The notes under the pieces are model-generated. The model did no database searches. It worked only from the letters and a program-made list of their open reading frames with translations, and was not told the DNA's origin. Of a stretch of DNA of 64,000 nt, positions 18,132 to 26,840 are shown in pieces. Location: assembly GCF_026125785.1 (NCBI RefSeq), contig NZ_JAHCKL010000007.1:1-64000 (forward strand). The letters are read 5' to 3'. The translations under genes and the position numbers were made by a program. The number at the start of each line of letters is the position of its first letter. The first letter of the stretch is position 1. The DNA is from Hydrogenophaga sp. GTDB lineage: Bacteria > Pseudomonadota > Gammaproteobacteria > Burkholderiales > Burkholderiaceae_C.

Positions 18132-19319
18132 TTATCCCTTCGTGACGTGGGTTTCCTGCGCCGCCATGAGCGCACGCTGCGTGACCACGGGTCCGAGCAG
18201 CTCCTGCAGCAACATCATGCCGGCCATGACGGAGAGCACCTGCACAGCCGGTGCAAAACCGTAGAGCCGGCTCTGGTCCAGCAGCAGGATGGCAAAGGCG
18301 GACATCGGCGTGAGGGCCAGGCCGGTCAGCAGACCCTTGCGCTCGGTGATGCCAGACAGGCGCGCTGCCACCAGGTTGCAGCCCACCTTGGATGCGGTGC
18401 GTACGCCGATCAGCAGCAGGCCCAGCAGCAGGCCGGTGCCCACGTCGGCCCAGTCGAGCAGCGATGCGATGTAGACGAACAGGAACACCGAGAGCAGGTC
18501 CCCTGCGGTACCGAAGTCGCGCTGGGCGTTGGTGAGGTGCACACGGCGCTCGCGCGCGACGACGCCGAAGGTCAGCGCAGCCAGCAGCGGCGAAAGCTTG
18601 AGGCCATAGGCGGCGGTGGTGAGCAGCAGCACCGAGAGAGCGAACACCACCGTCACGCCGCGTTCGTGCGTGCTGCGCTGGCGCAGCAGCCAGGGCACCG
18701 CCACGCCCAGCAGGCCGCCCACCGCGACCGAGGTACCGACCACGTGGATGCTGCCGAACGCCGCCACCACGATATCGCCCGAGGTGCTGAGGTACCAGTA
18801 GCCCACCACCATCTTGAGCAGCAGCACGGACACCATGCAGTTGATGGCGCACAGGTGCAGCACGCGTTCGGTCACCTGGCCCGCGCTGCGCAGCTCGTTG
18901 GCCACGCGCACCACGCCCGCGGGCGAGGCCGACACCGACAGCGCCGCGATGATCAGGCGCATGTCCACCGGCAGCTCGAACCAGCCGCAGACCCAGTAGA
19001 TCACGCCAAAGGTGATGAGCGACTCCAGCACGCCCAGCAGCAGCACCCAGGGGTTGTGGCGGAACCAGCGCAGGTTGATGCGGTAGCCGAGTTCGAACAG
19101 CACCAGCGAAAGCGCCACGTTGGCCAGGAACGGCAGCCCGGCGATATCGGTGGTCAGGCCCGGCAGGTTGATGAGGCCGCCCAGCAGCCCCACCGCCACG
19201 TAGCTGGTCACACGCGGCAGGTGCCAGGCCTCGTAGACCCACTCGGCCACAAACCAGGCCAGCAGCATCACCAGTGGCCAGGCAATGGATTGCAGCAGGA
19301 AAGCAAATTCGGTGGCCAT
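18132..19319 (-). CDS. CPA2-family cation:proton antiporter
   Basis: 395 aa with ~12 hydrophobic segments and the Na+/H+ exchanger (KefB/KefC-like) fold: YVAVGLLGGLINLPGL, VALSLVLFELGYRINLRWF, and the conserved LTPMSAFAILLLDQSRLYG segment. There is no C-terminal TrkA-N (RCK) domain, so gating differs from Kef channels. The cation is not deducible. A ybdK-like gene follows after 6 bp. Kef proteins are gated by glutathione adducts, so a link to the gamma-glutamyl ligase neighbour is conceivable but speculative. Confidence 0.82.
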   Translation of the reverse strand: MATEFAFLLQSIAWPLVMLLAWFVAEWVYEAWHLPRVTSYVAVGLLGGLINLPGLTTDIAGLPFLANVALSLVLFELGYRINLRWFRHNPWVLLLGVLESLITFGVIYWVCGWFELPVDMRLIIAALSVSASPAGVVRVANELRSAGQVTERVLHLCAINCMVSVLLLKMVVGYWYLSTSGDIVVAAFGSIHVVGTSVAVGGLLGVAVPWLLRQRSTHERGVTVVFALSVLLLTTAAYGLKLSPLLAALTFGVVARERRVHLTNAQRDFGTAGDLLSVFLFVYIASLLDWADVGTGLLLGLLLIGVRTASKVGCNLVAARLSGITERKGLLTGLALTPMSAFAILLLDQSRLYGFAPAVQVLSVMAGMMLLQELLGPVVTQRALMAAQETHVTKG

Positions 19320-19463
19320 AGGCGGGGTCTCCTGGATGGGTTCTGTGGCTGTCGGGTGTGAAGAACACCGGCGGCCTCCGGGCCGGTCGGCGCCAGCGGC
19401 GCGCTGGCATAAACACCGGCGATGCAGGCTGGGCAGGCCATGGTGGCCGCCCTGGCCTCGCGC

Positions 19464-20345
19464 TCAGACCGCGAAGCGCTGCGAGAGCTCCCGCAGATTC
19501 AACGCTTCAAGCACCTGTCCCAGGCGCTCGCGGGCCCGTTCACGGGCGCCGCCTCGGTCCGTGGGCATTTTACGGGCCAGAATGAGTTCGTTCTTCAGGG
19601 AATGCTCCCATCCGACCAGTTCGGTGACCGTCACGCTGTAACCATGTGCTTCGAGCTGCAGGCAGCGCAGCACATTGGTGATCTGGCTGCCGAACTCGCG
19701 CGTGTGCAGCGGGTGGCGCCACAACTCCGCCAGCGGCGTGCGCGACAGCGAGAACGCCTTGTGTTGCCGCATCACACCGGCCACCTCGGCCTGGCAACAC
19801 GGCACCAGCACCATGTGGCGCGCCTGCTTGGCCAGGCCGAAGGCGATGGCATCGTCGGTCGCGGTGTCGCAGGCATGCAGCGCGGTCACCACATCCACAC
19901 GGGCAGGCAGATCCGGGTGCGTGAGCGCTTCCTGCACCGTGGTGGCCAGGAAGTCCATGCGCGCAAAGCCCAGTTGAGCCGCCAGCGCGCGCGACTTCTC
20001 CACCAGTTCGGCCCGCGTCTCCACGCCGCTCACGCGGCCGACCACCTTGTCCTTGAAGAACAGGTCGTACAGCATGAAGCCCAGGTAGGACTTGCCGGCA
20101 CCGTGGTCGGCCAGGCTCACATCGCCGCGTTCGGCCAGCACCTCGGCCAACAGCGGCTCGATGAACTGCACCAGGTGGTTGACCTGCTTGAGCTTGCGCC
20201 GCGTGTCCTGGTTGAGCTTCCCTTCGCGCGTGAGGATGTGCAACGCCTTGAGCAGTTCGACCGACTGACCGGGCCGCAACTCGGGCAACTGCTCCTGCAA
20301 CGTGGGTGCAGGCCGCGCGGCCGCCTTGTCCTTGTGTTTCGCCAT
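19464..20345 (-). CDS. Class I SAM-dependent methyltransferase (Methyltransf_32-like)
   Basis: 293 aa. The SAM-binding motif is LADHGAGKSYLGFMLYD (residues ~75-92). The family motif VTALHACDTATDDAIAFGL and the CCQAE segment (VLVPCCQAEVAGVMR) are typical of the PF13679 group that includes GSTCD-like proteins, some linked to RNA modification. Substrate unknown. The N-terminus is Lys/Ala-rich. Start ATG at 20345, only 33 bp from the divergent srkA-like gene. Confidence 0.8.
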   Translation of the reverse strand: MAKHKDKAAARPAPTLQEQLPELRPGQSVELLKALHILTREGKLNQDTRRKLKQVNHLVQFIEPLLAEVLAERGDVSLADHGAGKSYLGFMLYDLFFKDKVVGRVSGVETRAELVEKSRALAAQLGFARMDFLATTVQEALTHPDLPARVDVVTALHACDTATDDAIAFGLAKQARHMVLVPCCQAEVAGVMRQHKAFSLSRTPLAELWRHPLHTREFGSQITNVLRCLQLEAHGYSVTVTELVGWEHSLKNELILARKMPTDRGGARERARERLGQVLEALNLRELSQRFAV

Positions 20346-20357
20346 GGGCCGATCATA

Positions 20358-20376
20358 GGGGGAGCGACAATCCCCC
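20358..20376 (+). promoter_or_regulatory. Hairpin over the srkA-like ribosome binding site
   Basis: GGGGGA-N7-TCCCCC forms a 6-bp stem that includes the only Shine-Dalgarno-like purine run (GGGGGAG) before the ATG at 20379. It could limit translation initiation or sit in the very short intergenic promoter. Functional role is inferred only. Confidence 0.4.
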
Positions 20377-20378
20377 GC

Positions 20379-21422
20379 ATGACCTTCGAACCGAACAGCC
20401 CGCACCCCTACGACCAGCTCACGCCCGACGTGGTGCAGGACGCGCTGGCGCACGTGGGCCTGTGGGGAGACGGCCGCATCACCGCGCTCAACAGCTTCGA
20501 GAACCGCGTCTACCAGATCCACCTGGAGTCCCCGGCGGAGGGCGGCCACGACCAGGTGGTCGCCAAGTTCTACCGGCCCGGGCGCTGGAGCGATGCGCAG
20601 ATTCTGGAGGAACACGCCTTTGCCGAGGAGCTGGTGGCGGCCGAGATTCCAGCCGTGCCGCCCCTGCGTCTGCACGGCCAGACCCTGCACCACTTCGGTG
20701 GCTTCGCTTTCTCGGTGAGCCCGCGGCGGGGCGGGCGCCGCCCCGAGCTGGACGACTTCGACGTGCTGGAGTGGACCGGCCGCTTCCTCGGCCGCCTGCA
20801 CGGCGTGGGCGCCATGCACCCGTTCCAGGCCCGGCCGGCGCTGGACATCGCCAGCTTCGCACACGAACCGCGCGACTGGCTCATGGAACACGAAGCCATC
20901 GCCCCGGAGGTGCGCAGCGCATGGGCCGGCGCGCTGAAGGAAGCGCTCGCCCTGATCGAGGCCCATGCGGTTCTGCGCCCGGGCGCGGCGGTGGAAGAAG
21001 GCGGTATCGCGCGCATCCGCCTGCATGGCGACTGCCACCCCGGCAACATCCTCTGGACGCCCGAGGGCCAGCCCGGCGCCGGCCCACACTTTGTCGACCT
21101 GGATGACGCGCGCAATGGTCCGGCCGTGCAGGACCTGTGGATGCTGCTCTCCGGTGACCGACGGCAGCAGACGCAACAGCTCGGCGCCCTGCTCGACGGT
21201 TACGAACAGATGCACCCATTCGACCGCCGCGAGCTCGCACTGATCGAGCCTTTGCGCACCCTGCGGCTGATCCACTACAGCGCCTGGATCGCCCGCCGCT
21301 GGACCGACCCGGCCTTCCCGGTCAACTTTCCCTGGTTCGGCACGCGCGATTACTGGCAGGGCCAGGTGGACATGCTGGTGGAGCAGATCGAGGAGATGCA
21401 GAACCCGCCACTGGTGGCCTGA
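20379..21422 (+). CDS. srkA: SrkA/RdoA-like stress-response serine/threonine protein kinase
   Basis: 347 aa, aminoglycoside-phosphotransferase fold of the YihE/RdoA/SrkA family. Key parts are the N-terminal YDQLTPDVVQDALAHVGLWGDGR, the nucleotide-binding region with VVAKFYRPGRW (conserved Lys), the catalytic loop RLHGDCHPGNILW and the metal-binding FVDLDDARNGP. In E. coli this kinase counters stress-induced cell death and is linked to Cpx signalling. It is divergent from the methyltransferase and convergent with a LysR regulator. Confidence 0.88.
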   Translation: MTFEPNSPHPYDQLTPDVVQDALAHVGLWGDGRITALNSFENRVYQIHLESPAEGGHDQVVAKFYRPGRWSDAQILEEHAFAEELVAAEIPAVPPLRLHGQTLHHFGGFAFSVSPRRGGRRPELDDFDVLEWTGRFLGRLHGVGAMHPFQARPALDIASFAHEPRDWLMEHEAIAPEVRSAWAGALKEALALIEAHAVLRPGAAVEEGGIARIRLHGDCHPGNILWTPEGQPGAGPHFVDLDDARNGPAVQDLWMLLSGDRRQQTQQLGALLDGYEQMHPFDRRELALIEPLRTLRLIHYSAWIARRWTDPAFPVNFPWFGTRDYWQGQVDMLVEQIEEMQNPPLVA

Positions 21423-21431
21423 GGCCCGCGG

Positions 21432-22340
21432 TCAGGCCTCCAGGTGCGGCCTCATCAACGTCTCGAACCAGTCCTGGAACACCTCCAGCCGCCGCGACCG
21501 CTGGCGGCGGTGCGGGTAAAGCAGGGACACGGGCATGGGTGCCGCCCGGCTGTCCGGCATGACCTCCACCAGATCTCCTTGGTCCAGCAGGTGCTGCACG
21601 TCAAAGCGCGGGATCTGGATCAGGCCCAGGCCCGCGAGGCAGCAGGCGATGTAGCTCTCCGCGTTGTTCACGACGACGCGGCTGGGCACGTCCAGCGTGC
21701 GCACGCCATCGGTGCCCCGCAGGTACTCCCACGGCATGGACCGCCCCGTTCTGGGCGAGGCGTAACCCACGGCCCAGTGGCCGTGCGGCAGATCGTCCGC
21801 CGCCAGGGGTTCGCCGTGCTCACGCAGGTAGGAAGGGCTGGCGCAGTTGACCAGGCCGATGCGACCCAGCGGACGCACCACCAGGCTGCTGTCGTGCAGC
21901 AGGCCGATGCGCACGGCGCAGTCCACCCCCTCCTGCACCAGGTCGATGGCGCGGTCGGTGGAGCCCAGAACCAGTTGCATGCGGGGATGCCGGCGCAGGA
22001 AGCCGGGAAGCGCCGGCGCCACCACGCGCCGGGCGATGCGGCTGGGCACGTCGACGCTGAGCCGTCCGACCACCTGCCGCTGACTGCCCTGGAACAACTG
22101 GTCCACGGTCTCCAGCTCGACCACCAGCGGACGCACACGTTCGAGGAACTGCTCGCCGTCGGCCGTCGGCCGCACCTGGCGCGTGGTCCGGTGCAGCAGG
22201 CGCACACCGATCTGGGCCTCCAGGCGCTGAATCGCCGCCGAGACCGACGCGCGCGGCAACTCCAGCTTGTTCGCCGCCTTGATGAAGCTGCCGAGTTCCG
22301 CCACCTCGATGAACACGCGGTACCGATCGAGCCTATCCAT
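21432..22340 (-). CDS. LysR-family transcriptional regulator
   Basis: 302 aa. The N-terminal winged helix-turn-helix is MDRLDRYRVFIEVAELGSFIKAANKLELPRASVSAAIQ (shown here in two parts: residues 1-20 and 21-38), followed by a type 2 periplasmic-binding effector domain (RLSVDVPSRIARRVVAPALP, GVDCAVRIG). It belongs to the subgroup close to DmlR/YafC-like regulators. The start ATG at 22340 lies 35 bp after the DUF924 gene on the same strand, so it may be at the end of that operon. Target genes unknown; the SDR upstream is one candidate. Confidence 0.87.
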   Translation of the reverse strand: MDRLDRYRVFIEVAELGSFIKAANKLELPRASVSAAIQRLEAQIGVRLLHRTTRQVRPTADGEQFLERVRPLVVELETVDQLFQGSQRQVVGRLSVDVPSRIARRVVAPALPGFLRRHPRMQLVLGSTDRAIDLVQEGVDCAVRIGLLHDSSLVVRPLGRIGLVNCASPSYLREHGEPLAADDLPHGHWAVGYASPRTGRSMPWEYLRGTDGVRTLDVPSRVVVNNAESYIACCLAGLGLIQIPRFDVQHLLDQGDLVEVMPDSRAAPMPVSLLYPHRRQRSRRLEVFQDWFETLMRPHLEA

Positions 22341-22375
22341 GCGTACGGCCTGCCATGACGTCGATGCCTTGCGTG

Positions 22376-22939
22376 TCAGCCGGCGAACCCGCCCTCGTCC
22401 AGGAAGCGCTGCTCGGACTCGGTCATGCCGCGCCCCAACAAGGTGTTGCGGTGTGGGAAGCGGCCAAAGCGCTCGATGATCTCGGCATGGCCCAGCGCGT
22501 GCTCCAGCCAGGGTTGGCCCAGTCGCCGATTGAGCGTCACCGAAAGGCGCTGGTCGTCCAGGTCCTCCGAGTGCGCGAAGGGCAGGTAGAAGAACAGGCG
22601 CAAACCGGCCTCCACCTGCGCGTCCTGTCCATGGGACACCGCCTGGCGGGCGATCCGCCGGGCATGGGCGTCCGTTGCGAACATGCGCGCCGTACCGCGA
22701 AAGGCGTTGCGGGGAAACTGGTCCAGCAGGATCAACAGCGCCAGCGCACCCTGCGCACTGGCCTGCAAGTCGTCGTGCCAACCCGCGGCGGCGGCTTCGT
22801 GCAAAGGCAGAAAGCGCTCGCGCAGGCGCCGGTCGAAGTCCGGTGATTTTGCGAACCACTCGGCCATGCCGGCCTCGCGCCAGAAACGGACCAGGGCCTG
22901 CCCCTGCGCAGGCAGGTCCGCCACCGCGTCGACCGTCAT
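22376..22939 (-). CDS. DUF924 family protein
   Basis: 187 aa helical protein with the DUF924 motifs VLxFWREAGMAEWFAKSPDFDRRL, LALLILLDQFPRNAFRGTARMFATD and FFYLPFAHSEDL. The fold resembles TPR-like repeats and the function is unknown. The start ATG at 22939 overlaps, as ATGA, the stop codon of an upstream 22-codon hydrophobic reading frame, which indicates translational coupling. Confidence 0.85.
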   Translation of the reverse strand: MTVDAVADLPAQGQALVRFWREAGMAEWFAKSPDFDRRLRERFLPLHEAAAAGWHDDLQASAQGALALLILLDQFPRNAFRGTARMFATDAHARRIARQAVSHGQDAQVEAGLRLFFYLPFAHSEDLDDQRLSVTLNRRLGQPWLEHALGHAEIIERFGRFPHRNTLLGRGMTESEQRFLDEGGFAG

Positions 22940-23004
22940 GAGCGCAACCACCACAAGCCCCAGGCCAGCGCCAGGCCGATGGCGATGATGATCACAGTGC
23001 GCAT
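22936..23004 (-). CDS. 22-aa single-pass membrane microprotein
   Basis: Small frame with its own Shine-Dalgarno (GAGG, 5 nt before the ATG at 23004), starting 7 bp after the SDR stop and ending in an ATGA overlap with the DUF924 start. The product is almost entirely a hydrophobic helix (VIIIAIGLALAWGLWWL, flanked by Arg at residues 2 and 21), fitting a single inner-membrane segment. The ribosome site, operon position and composition support real translation. Function unknown; no known family is claimed. Confidence 0.6.
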   Translation of the reverse strand: MRTVIIIAIGLALAWGLWWLRS

Positions 23005-23011
23005 GAGAGCC

Positions 23012-23785
23012 TCACTTGGTGGTGTAGCCGCCGTTGATCAGGATGGTCTGGCCCGTGATCCACCAGCCGTCGCTGACCAGATGGCGGATGAAGGGCACCA
23101 CGTCCTCGATGTGCGTGAGACCCGTCGGCGAGAACGGCGACAGGGCAGCCGCGGTCTTATGGTACGCCACCGCATCCGGCCCCTCCTGGCCATAGAAGAA
23201 AGGCGTGTCCATCGGTCCCGGGCCGATGGCCGTCACGGAAATGCCGCGCGCACCGAACTCCTTGGCCGCCGCCCGCGTGAAGTGCTCCACCGGCGCCTTG
23301 GTGCCCGCGTAGGACGCATAGAAAGGCGTGAACGCGCCCAGCAAGGAGGTGACCAGCGTCACGATCTTGCCGTTGTCGTTGACATGCCTGCCCGCCTCTT
23401 TGAGAAAGAAGAAGGCGGCCTTGCTGTTGACGGCCGTCATCTCGTCGTACTCGGCTTCGGAGATGTCCAGCATCGGCTTCTTGAGCACCTTGCCCACGGT
23501 GTTGATGGCGATGTCGGGCCGGCCCACGGCCGCGACCGTGTCGGCAAACAGTTTCTCGACCGCCTTCGCCGTCGTGAGATCCCCCTGCAAGGCCACCGCC
23601 TTTGCACCGGCGGCCTGGACCGCCTTCACGATGGCCTCGGCATCCGGCTTCGACGCCGGGCTGTTGTAGTGGATGGCGATGGCGCTGGCGCCCTGCGCCG
23701 CCAGGTCCCGGGCGATCAGGCCGCCCAGGTTCTTGGCGCCGCCAGCGATGAGCGCGACTTTGCCGCGGATGGAATGGTCTGCCAT
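23012..23785 (-). CDS. SDR-family oxidoreductase
   Basis: 257 aa classical short-chain dehydrogenase/reductase. The cofactor motif is ALIAGGAKNLGGLIARDLA, a variant of TGxxxGxG in which the first Thr is Ala. The INTVGKV segment replaces NNAG, and the active site is Ser in VTSLLGAF with YASYAGTK (YxxxK). The C-terminal ITGQTILINGGYTTK is typical. The cofactor is probably NADP, given HYNSPASK after beta2. First gene of the SDR/microprotein/DUF924 operon; a GAAGGGAAG purine run precedes the ATG at 23785. Substrate unknown. Confidence 0.85.
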   Translation of the reverse strand: MADHSIRGKVALIAGGAKNLGGLIARDLAAQGASAIAIHYNSPASKPDAEAIVKAVQAAGAKAVALQGDLTTAKAVEKLFADTVAAVGRPDIAINTVGKVLKKPMLDISEAEYDEMTAVNSKAAFFFLKEAGRHVNDNGKIVTLVTSLLGAFTPFYASYAGTKAPVEHFTRAAAKEFGARGISVTAIGPGPMDTPFFYGQEGPDAVAYHKTAAALSPFSPTGLTHIEDVVPFIRHLVSDGWWITGQTILINGGYTTK

Positions 23786-23978
23786 GGTGTGCTTCCCTTC
23801 AGTAATGGGTGGAAGGGTCAGCTTAGGCAAACCGGCCGCGCCGATAAACCGGCCACGCGTGGATGGATTGTCCAGAAACGCCCACCAATGCCAACCCATG
23901 CCCGCCACCACGCCGCTACCACATGCCCCTGGCACAGGCAACCGGCGCCGCCATGACCCATATACCAATAATGATATT

Positions 23979-24010
23979 CACAATTAAATTGCACACAATC
24001 TAATTGACAC
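23979..24010 (+). promoter_or_regulatory. OhrR operator, two tandem boxes
   Basis: Two adjacent 15-bp boxes, CACAATTAAATTGCA (23979-23993) and CACAATCTAATTGAC (23994-24008), lie 16 bp before the ohrR start. They match the known Bacillus OhrR target core ACAATTAAATTGT, with the first box near perfect. The location in an AT-rich island in an otherwise GC-rich region fits autoregulation of ohrR-ohr. A possible promoter is TTGCAC (23989-23994) with CAGAAT (24012-24017). Confidence 0.78.
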
Positions 24011-24025
24011 GCAGAATTCCCCTCC

Positions 24026-24478
24026 ATGAACACGCCACGCATCTCCAGCAGTCACGAAGCCTTGCGGCTGGACCACCAGCTCTGCTTCGCGCTGTACTCG
24101 GCCTCCCTGGCCATGACCAAGCTGTACAAGCCGCTGCTGGAAGAACTCGGCCTGACCTACCCGCAGTACCTGGCCATGCTGGTGCTGTGGGAGAACGACG
24201 GCGTCACGGTCTCCGAGCTGGGCGACCGCCTGCACCTGGACTCCGGCACCCTCACCCCGCTGCTCAAACGCCTCGAAGCCGCCGACCTGGTCACCCGCCT
24301 TCGCGACGTGCAGGACGAGCGCCGCGTGCTCATCCGCCTCACCCCCGCCGGCCGCCGCCTCAAGACCCGTGCGGCCCGCATTCCCGGCTGCGTGCTGCAA
24401 GCCGCGCAGTGCGAGGTTTCCGAAGCCCTGACGCTCACCCGCCAGATCCAGACCCTGCGCGACCGGCTGTCCGCCTGA
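24026..24478 (+). CDS. ohrR: Organic hydroperoxide resistance regulator OhrR (MarR family)
   Basis: 150 aa winged-helix repressor. The peroxide-sensing Cys is residue 20 in LDHQLCFALYSAS, the OhrR-specific position. The DNA-binding core is TVSELGDRLHLDSGTLTPLLKRLEAADLVTRLRD with the wing DERRVLIRLT. Two further Cys near the C-terminus (GCVLQAAQCE) could resolve the oxidised sensor Cys, as in two-Cys OhrR proteins. It precedes ohr by 58 bp, with a tandem operator just upstream. Confidence 0.92.
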   Translation: MNTPRISSSHEALRLDHQLCFALYSASLAMTKLYKPLLEELGLTYPQYLAMLVLWENDGVTVSELGDRLHLDSGTLTPLLKRLEAADLVTRLRDVQDERRVLIRLTPAGRRLKTRAARIPGCVLQAAQCEVSEALTLTRQIQTLRDRLSA

Positions 24479-24536
24479 ACCCCCTCTTCCCCGTTACCAC
24501 CCCGCTGCACACAGCACCCACCCCAAGGAGCCCACC

Positions 24537-24965
24537 ATGCCCACCTCACTCCAGAAAGTCCTCTACACCGCCCGCGCCCACACCACCGGCGGCCGCGACG
24601 GCGCCTCGCGCACCGACGACGGCCTGCTCGACGTGAAGCTCGCCCCGCCCAAGGCCATGGGCGGTGCCGGCAACGCCACCAACCCCGAGCAGCTCTTCGC
24701 CGCCGGCTACTCCGCCTGCTTCATGGGCGCGCTCAAGCACGTGGCCAGCCTGAAGAAAGTGGCCGTGCCCGCCAACGCCTCCATCGACGCCGAGGTGGAC
24801 ATCGGCCCCATCCCGGCGGGCTTCGGCATCGCCGCTCGCCTCGCGGTGAACCTGCCCGGCCTGGACCGCGCCGTGGCGGAGGACCTGGTGAACACCGCGC
24901 ACCAGGTGTGCCCGTACTCCAACGCCACGCGCGGCAACATCGATGTGACCATCACGGTGGTCTGA
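24537..24965 (+). CDS. ohr: Organic hydroperoxide resistance protein Ohr
   Basis: 142 aa OsmC/Ohr-family thiol peroxidase that reduces organic hydroperoxides using lipoyl or thiol donors. Both active-site Cys are present: Cys61 in GYSACFMGA and Cys125 in HQVCPYSN, with the conserved Glu in [18 protein letters not shown] lies 8 nt upstream of the ATG. It is transcribed with or just after ohrR and followed by a strong intrinsic terminator. Confidence 0.95.
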   Translation: MPTSLQKVLYTARAHTTGGRDGASRTDDGLLDVKLAPPKAMGGAGNATNPEQLFAAGYSACFMGALKHVASLKKVAVPANASIDAEVDIGPIPAGFGIAARLAVNLPGLDRAVAEDLVNTAHQVCPYSNATRGNIDVTITVV

Positions 24966-24986
24966 CCCGCCAGCCCCTGGCTCGGC

Positions 24987-25022
24987 AAGCGCACCCGGTG
25001 GATCTGCCGGGTGCGCTTTTTT
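24987..25022 (+). terminator. Rho-independent terminator after ohr
   Basis: AAGCGCACCCGG, an 8-nt loop, then CCGGGTGCGCTT running into TTTTTT: a perfect 12-bp stem with a T-tract, 21 bp after the ohr stop. Confidence 0.92.
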
Positions 25023-25229
25023 GTTCCATTGGAATCGCCGTCCAATCCATCAAAACAGTCATTCGATCCGAATTGAGCTGAGCACTCCCCGATCGGTCCA
25101 GACTCGCCGCGCCATCGCCGGGCCAACTGGCCGAGGCGCCACGAAAACCAGGGAGTCCGCGCACCTGAGCCCACCACGCCTTGCACACAAGGCCGGGCGC
25201 GAACTCCCGAGCACCCCGAGGGAGGACCG

Positions 25230-26777
25230 GTGCCTGCAACGAAAACGCTTGTGCGCCTGGGCGCGCAACTGTGCCTGCTCTGCACCGTCGTGCAGGTTCA
25301 GGCCCAGAACATCGGCACGGACGAAGCACGCCGCGCGCAGGAGCGCGAGGCCGAACTTCAGCGCCGGCTGCTCACACAGCCAGACGCGCGCCTGGATGGT
25401 GGTGCCTCGACGGCTTCCAGCGGCCCGCTGATCGCGGATGAAAGGCCTTGCTTTGCGCTCGGGCGCATCACACTGACGGGAGTGCCCGGCACGGATGCCG
25501 CTCATTTCGGCTGGCTGCGCGAAACACTCGACGGACCCGATGGCCGCGACACCCCCGTCGGCAAGTGCCTGGGCGCACGCGGCGTCGCGCAACTCATCGA
25601 CCGCGCGCAACAGGCGCTGGTCGCGCGTGGCTTTGTCACCAGCCGCGTATTCGCCCCTGCACAGGACCTGAGCACTGGCGAGCTGCAGCTGCAGGTCTTG
25701 CCCGGCCGCATACGCGCCATCCGTTTTGCGCCTCCGGTCAGTGAGCGGGCCACGGCGGTCAACGCGGTGCCCGCCCGCCCGGGCGACATCCTCAACCTGC
25801 GCGATATCGAACAGGCCCTGGAGAACTTCCAGCGCGTACCCACGGTGCAGGCGGACATCCAGATCGTGCCTGCCGACGGTCCGCAGGACGCCCCCGGACT
25901 GAGCGACCTCGTGATCCGCTGGGAGCAGAAGCAACTGCTGCGTGTGAACCTCGGCGTGGACGACAGCGGCGGGCACGGCACCGGCAAATACCAGGGTCAG
26001 TTGACGGTCAGCTACGACCACGGGCTCACGCTCAACGACCTGTTCTACCTCACGCTCCAGCGCGACCTGGGCGGCGGCGATGGCCATGGCGGCTACGGAA
26101 CGCGCGGCGCCACCGTGCACTACAGCCTGCCCCTGGGCTACTGGCAACTGGGTTTCACCGCCAGCCGAAGCCGCTACCACCAGACCGTGCGCGATCCACT
26201 GGAAGACCTGGTCTACAGCGGCCAGAGCGCGAGCCAGGAGTTGCGGCTGGCGCGCCTGGTCCACCGCGATGCGACGAGCAAGACCACCTTGAGCCTCAAG
26301 GCTTTCGCGCGGCAATCCAGCAACTTCATCCGCGACGTCGAGATCGAGGACCAGCACCGCCGCGTGGGCGGTTGGGAGGCCGCTCTGGGACATCGAGCGT
26401 ACCTGGGCCGCGCCACACTGGACCTGAGCCTGACCCACCGGCGTGGCACCGGCGCCTTCGGCGCCCTGCCTGCCGCAGAGGAGGCGCTGGGCGAAGGCAC
26501 GTCGCGCCTGCGGCTCAGCACCTTCGACGCCAGCCTGCAGACGCCCTTTGACTGGGCCGGTCGTGCCTGGCGCTACAGCGGAAGTCTGCGCGTGCAGCAG
26601 CACCACACGCCACTCACGCCGCAAGACCGGTTCGCCATCGGGGGGCGCTACTCCGTGCGCGGCTTCGATGGCGAAACCAGCCTTACTGGCGACAGCGGCT
26701 GGCTGGTGCGCAACGAGTTGTCCACGGCGCTGGGCGACGGCGGCACGGATATCCTGCCCATCGAGCAATGCAAGTGA
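25230..26777 (+). CDS. TpsB-type outer membrane transporter (ShlB/FhaC/HecB family), C-terminally truncated
   Basis: 515 aa from a GTG start with GGAGG just upstream. A signal peptide (ending around VQAQN) leads into an N-terminal helix. Two POTRA domains follow (~75-235), with the paired Cys found in this family ([13 protein letters not shown] and [10 protein letters not shown]). A beta-barrel (~240 onward) contains the SVRGF loop-6 motif ([16 protein letters not shown]). Full-length relatives continue ~50-70 residues beyond the RNELS strand with the last barrel strands. Here the frame ends shortly after ([16 protein letters not shown]) and no remnant follows in other frames. No TpsA exoprotein gene is adjacent. 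It may be a decaying gene or lack barrel closure. Confidence 0.8.
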   Translation: MPATKTLVRLGAQLCLLCTVVQVQAQNIGTDEARRAQEREAELQRRLLTQPDARLDGGASTASSGPLIADERPCFALGRITLTGVPGTDAAHFGWLRETLDGPDGRDTPVGKCLGARGVAQLIDRAQQALVARGFVTSRVFAPAQDLSTGELQLQVLPGRIRAIRFAPPVSERATAVNAVPARPGDILNLRDIEQALENFQRVPTVQADIQIVPADGPQDAPGLSDLVIRWEQKQLLRVNLGVDDSGGHGTGKYQGQLTVSYDHGLTLNDLFYLTLQRDLGGGDGHGGYGTRGATVHYSLPLGYWQLGFTASRSRYHQTVRDPLEDLVYSGQSASQELRLARLVHRDATSKTTLSLKAFARQSSNFIRDVEIEDQHRRVGGWEAALGHRAYLGRATLDLSLTHRRGTGAFGALPAAEEALGEGTSRLRLSTFDASLQTPFDWAGRAWRYSGSLRVQQHHTPLTPQDRFAIGGRYSVRGFDGETSLTGDSGWLVRNELSTALGDGGTDILPIEQCK

Positions 26778-26840
26778 ACGGTACGGCAGTCAACCACCAG
26801 CCACCGGTGGTGAACTGTGAACTGACTGAGCGACGCCCCT

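Noticed and set aside
17091..19361. Long plus-strand open frame (756 codons) opposite the YbdK-like and antiporter genes
   Set aside because: High-GC antisense shadow; His/Gln/Arg-rich composition, no domain, and it spans two well-supported minus-strand genes.
21432..22340. LysR regulator as a PhcA homologue linked to the phc-like operon
   Set aside because: It is ~302 aa, its sequence resembles the DmlR/YafC-like group, and it is in a different operon about 5 kb away.
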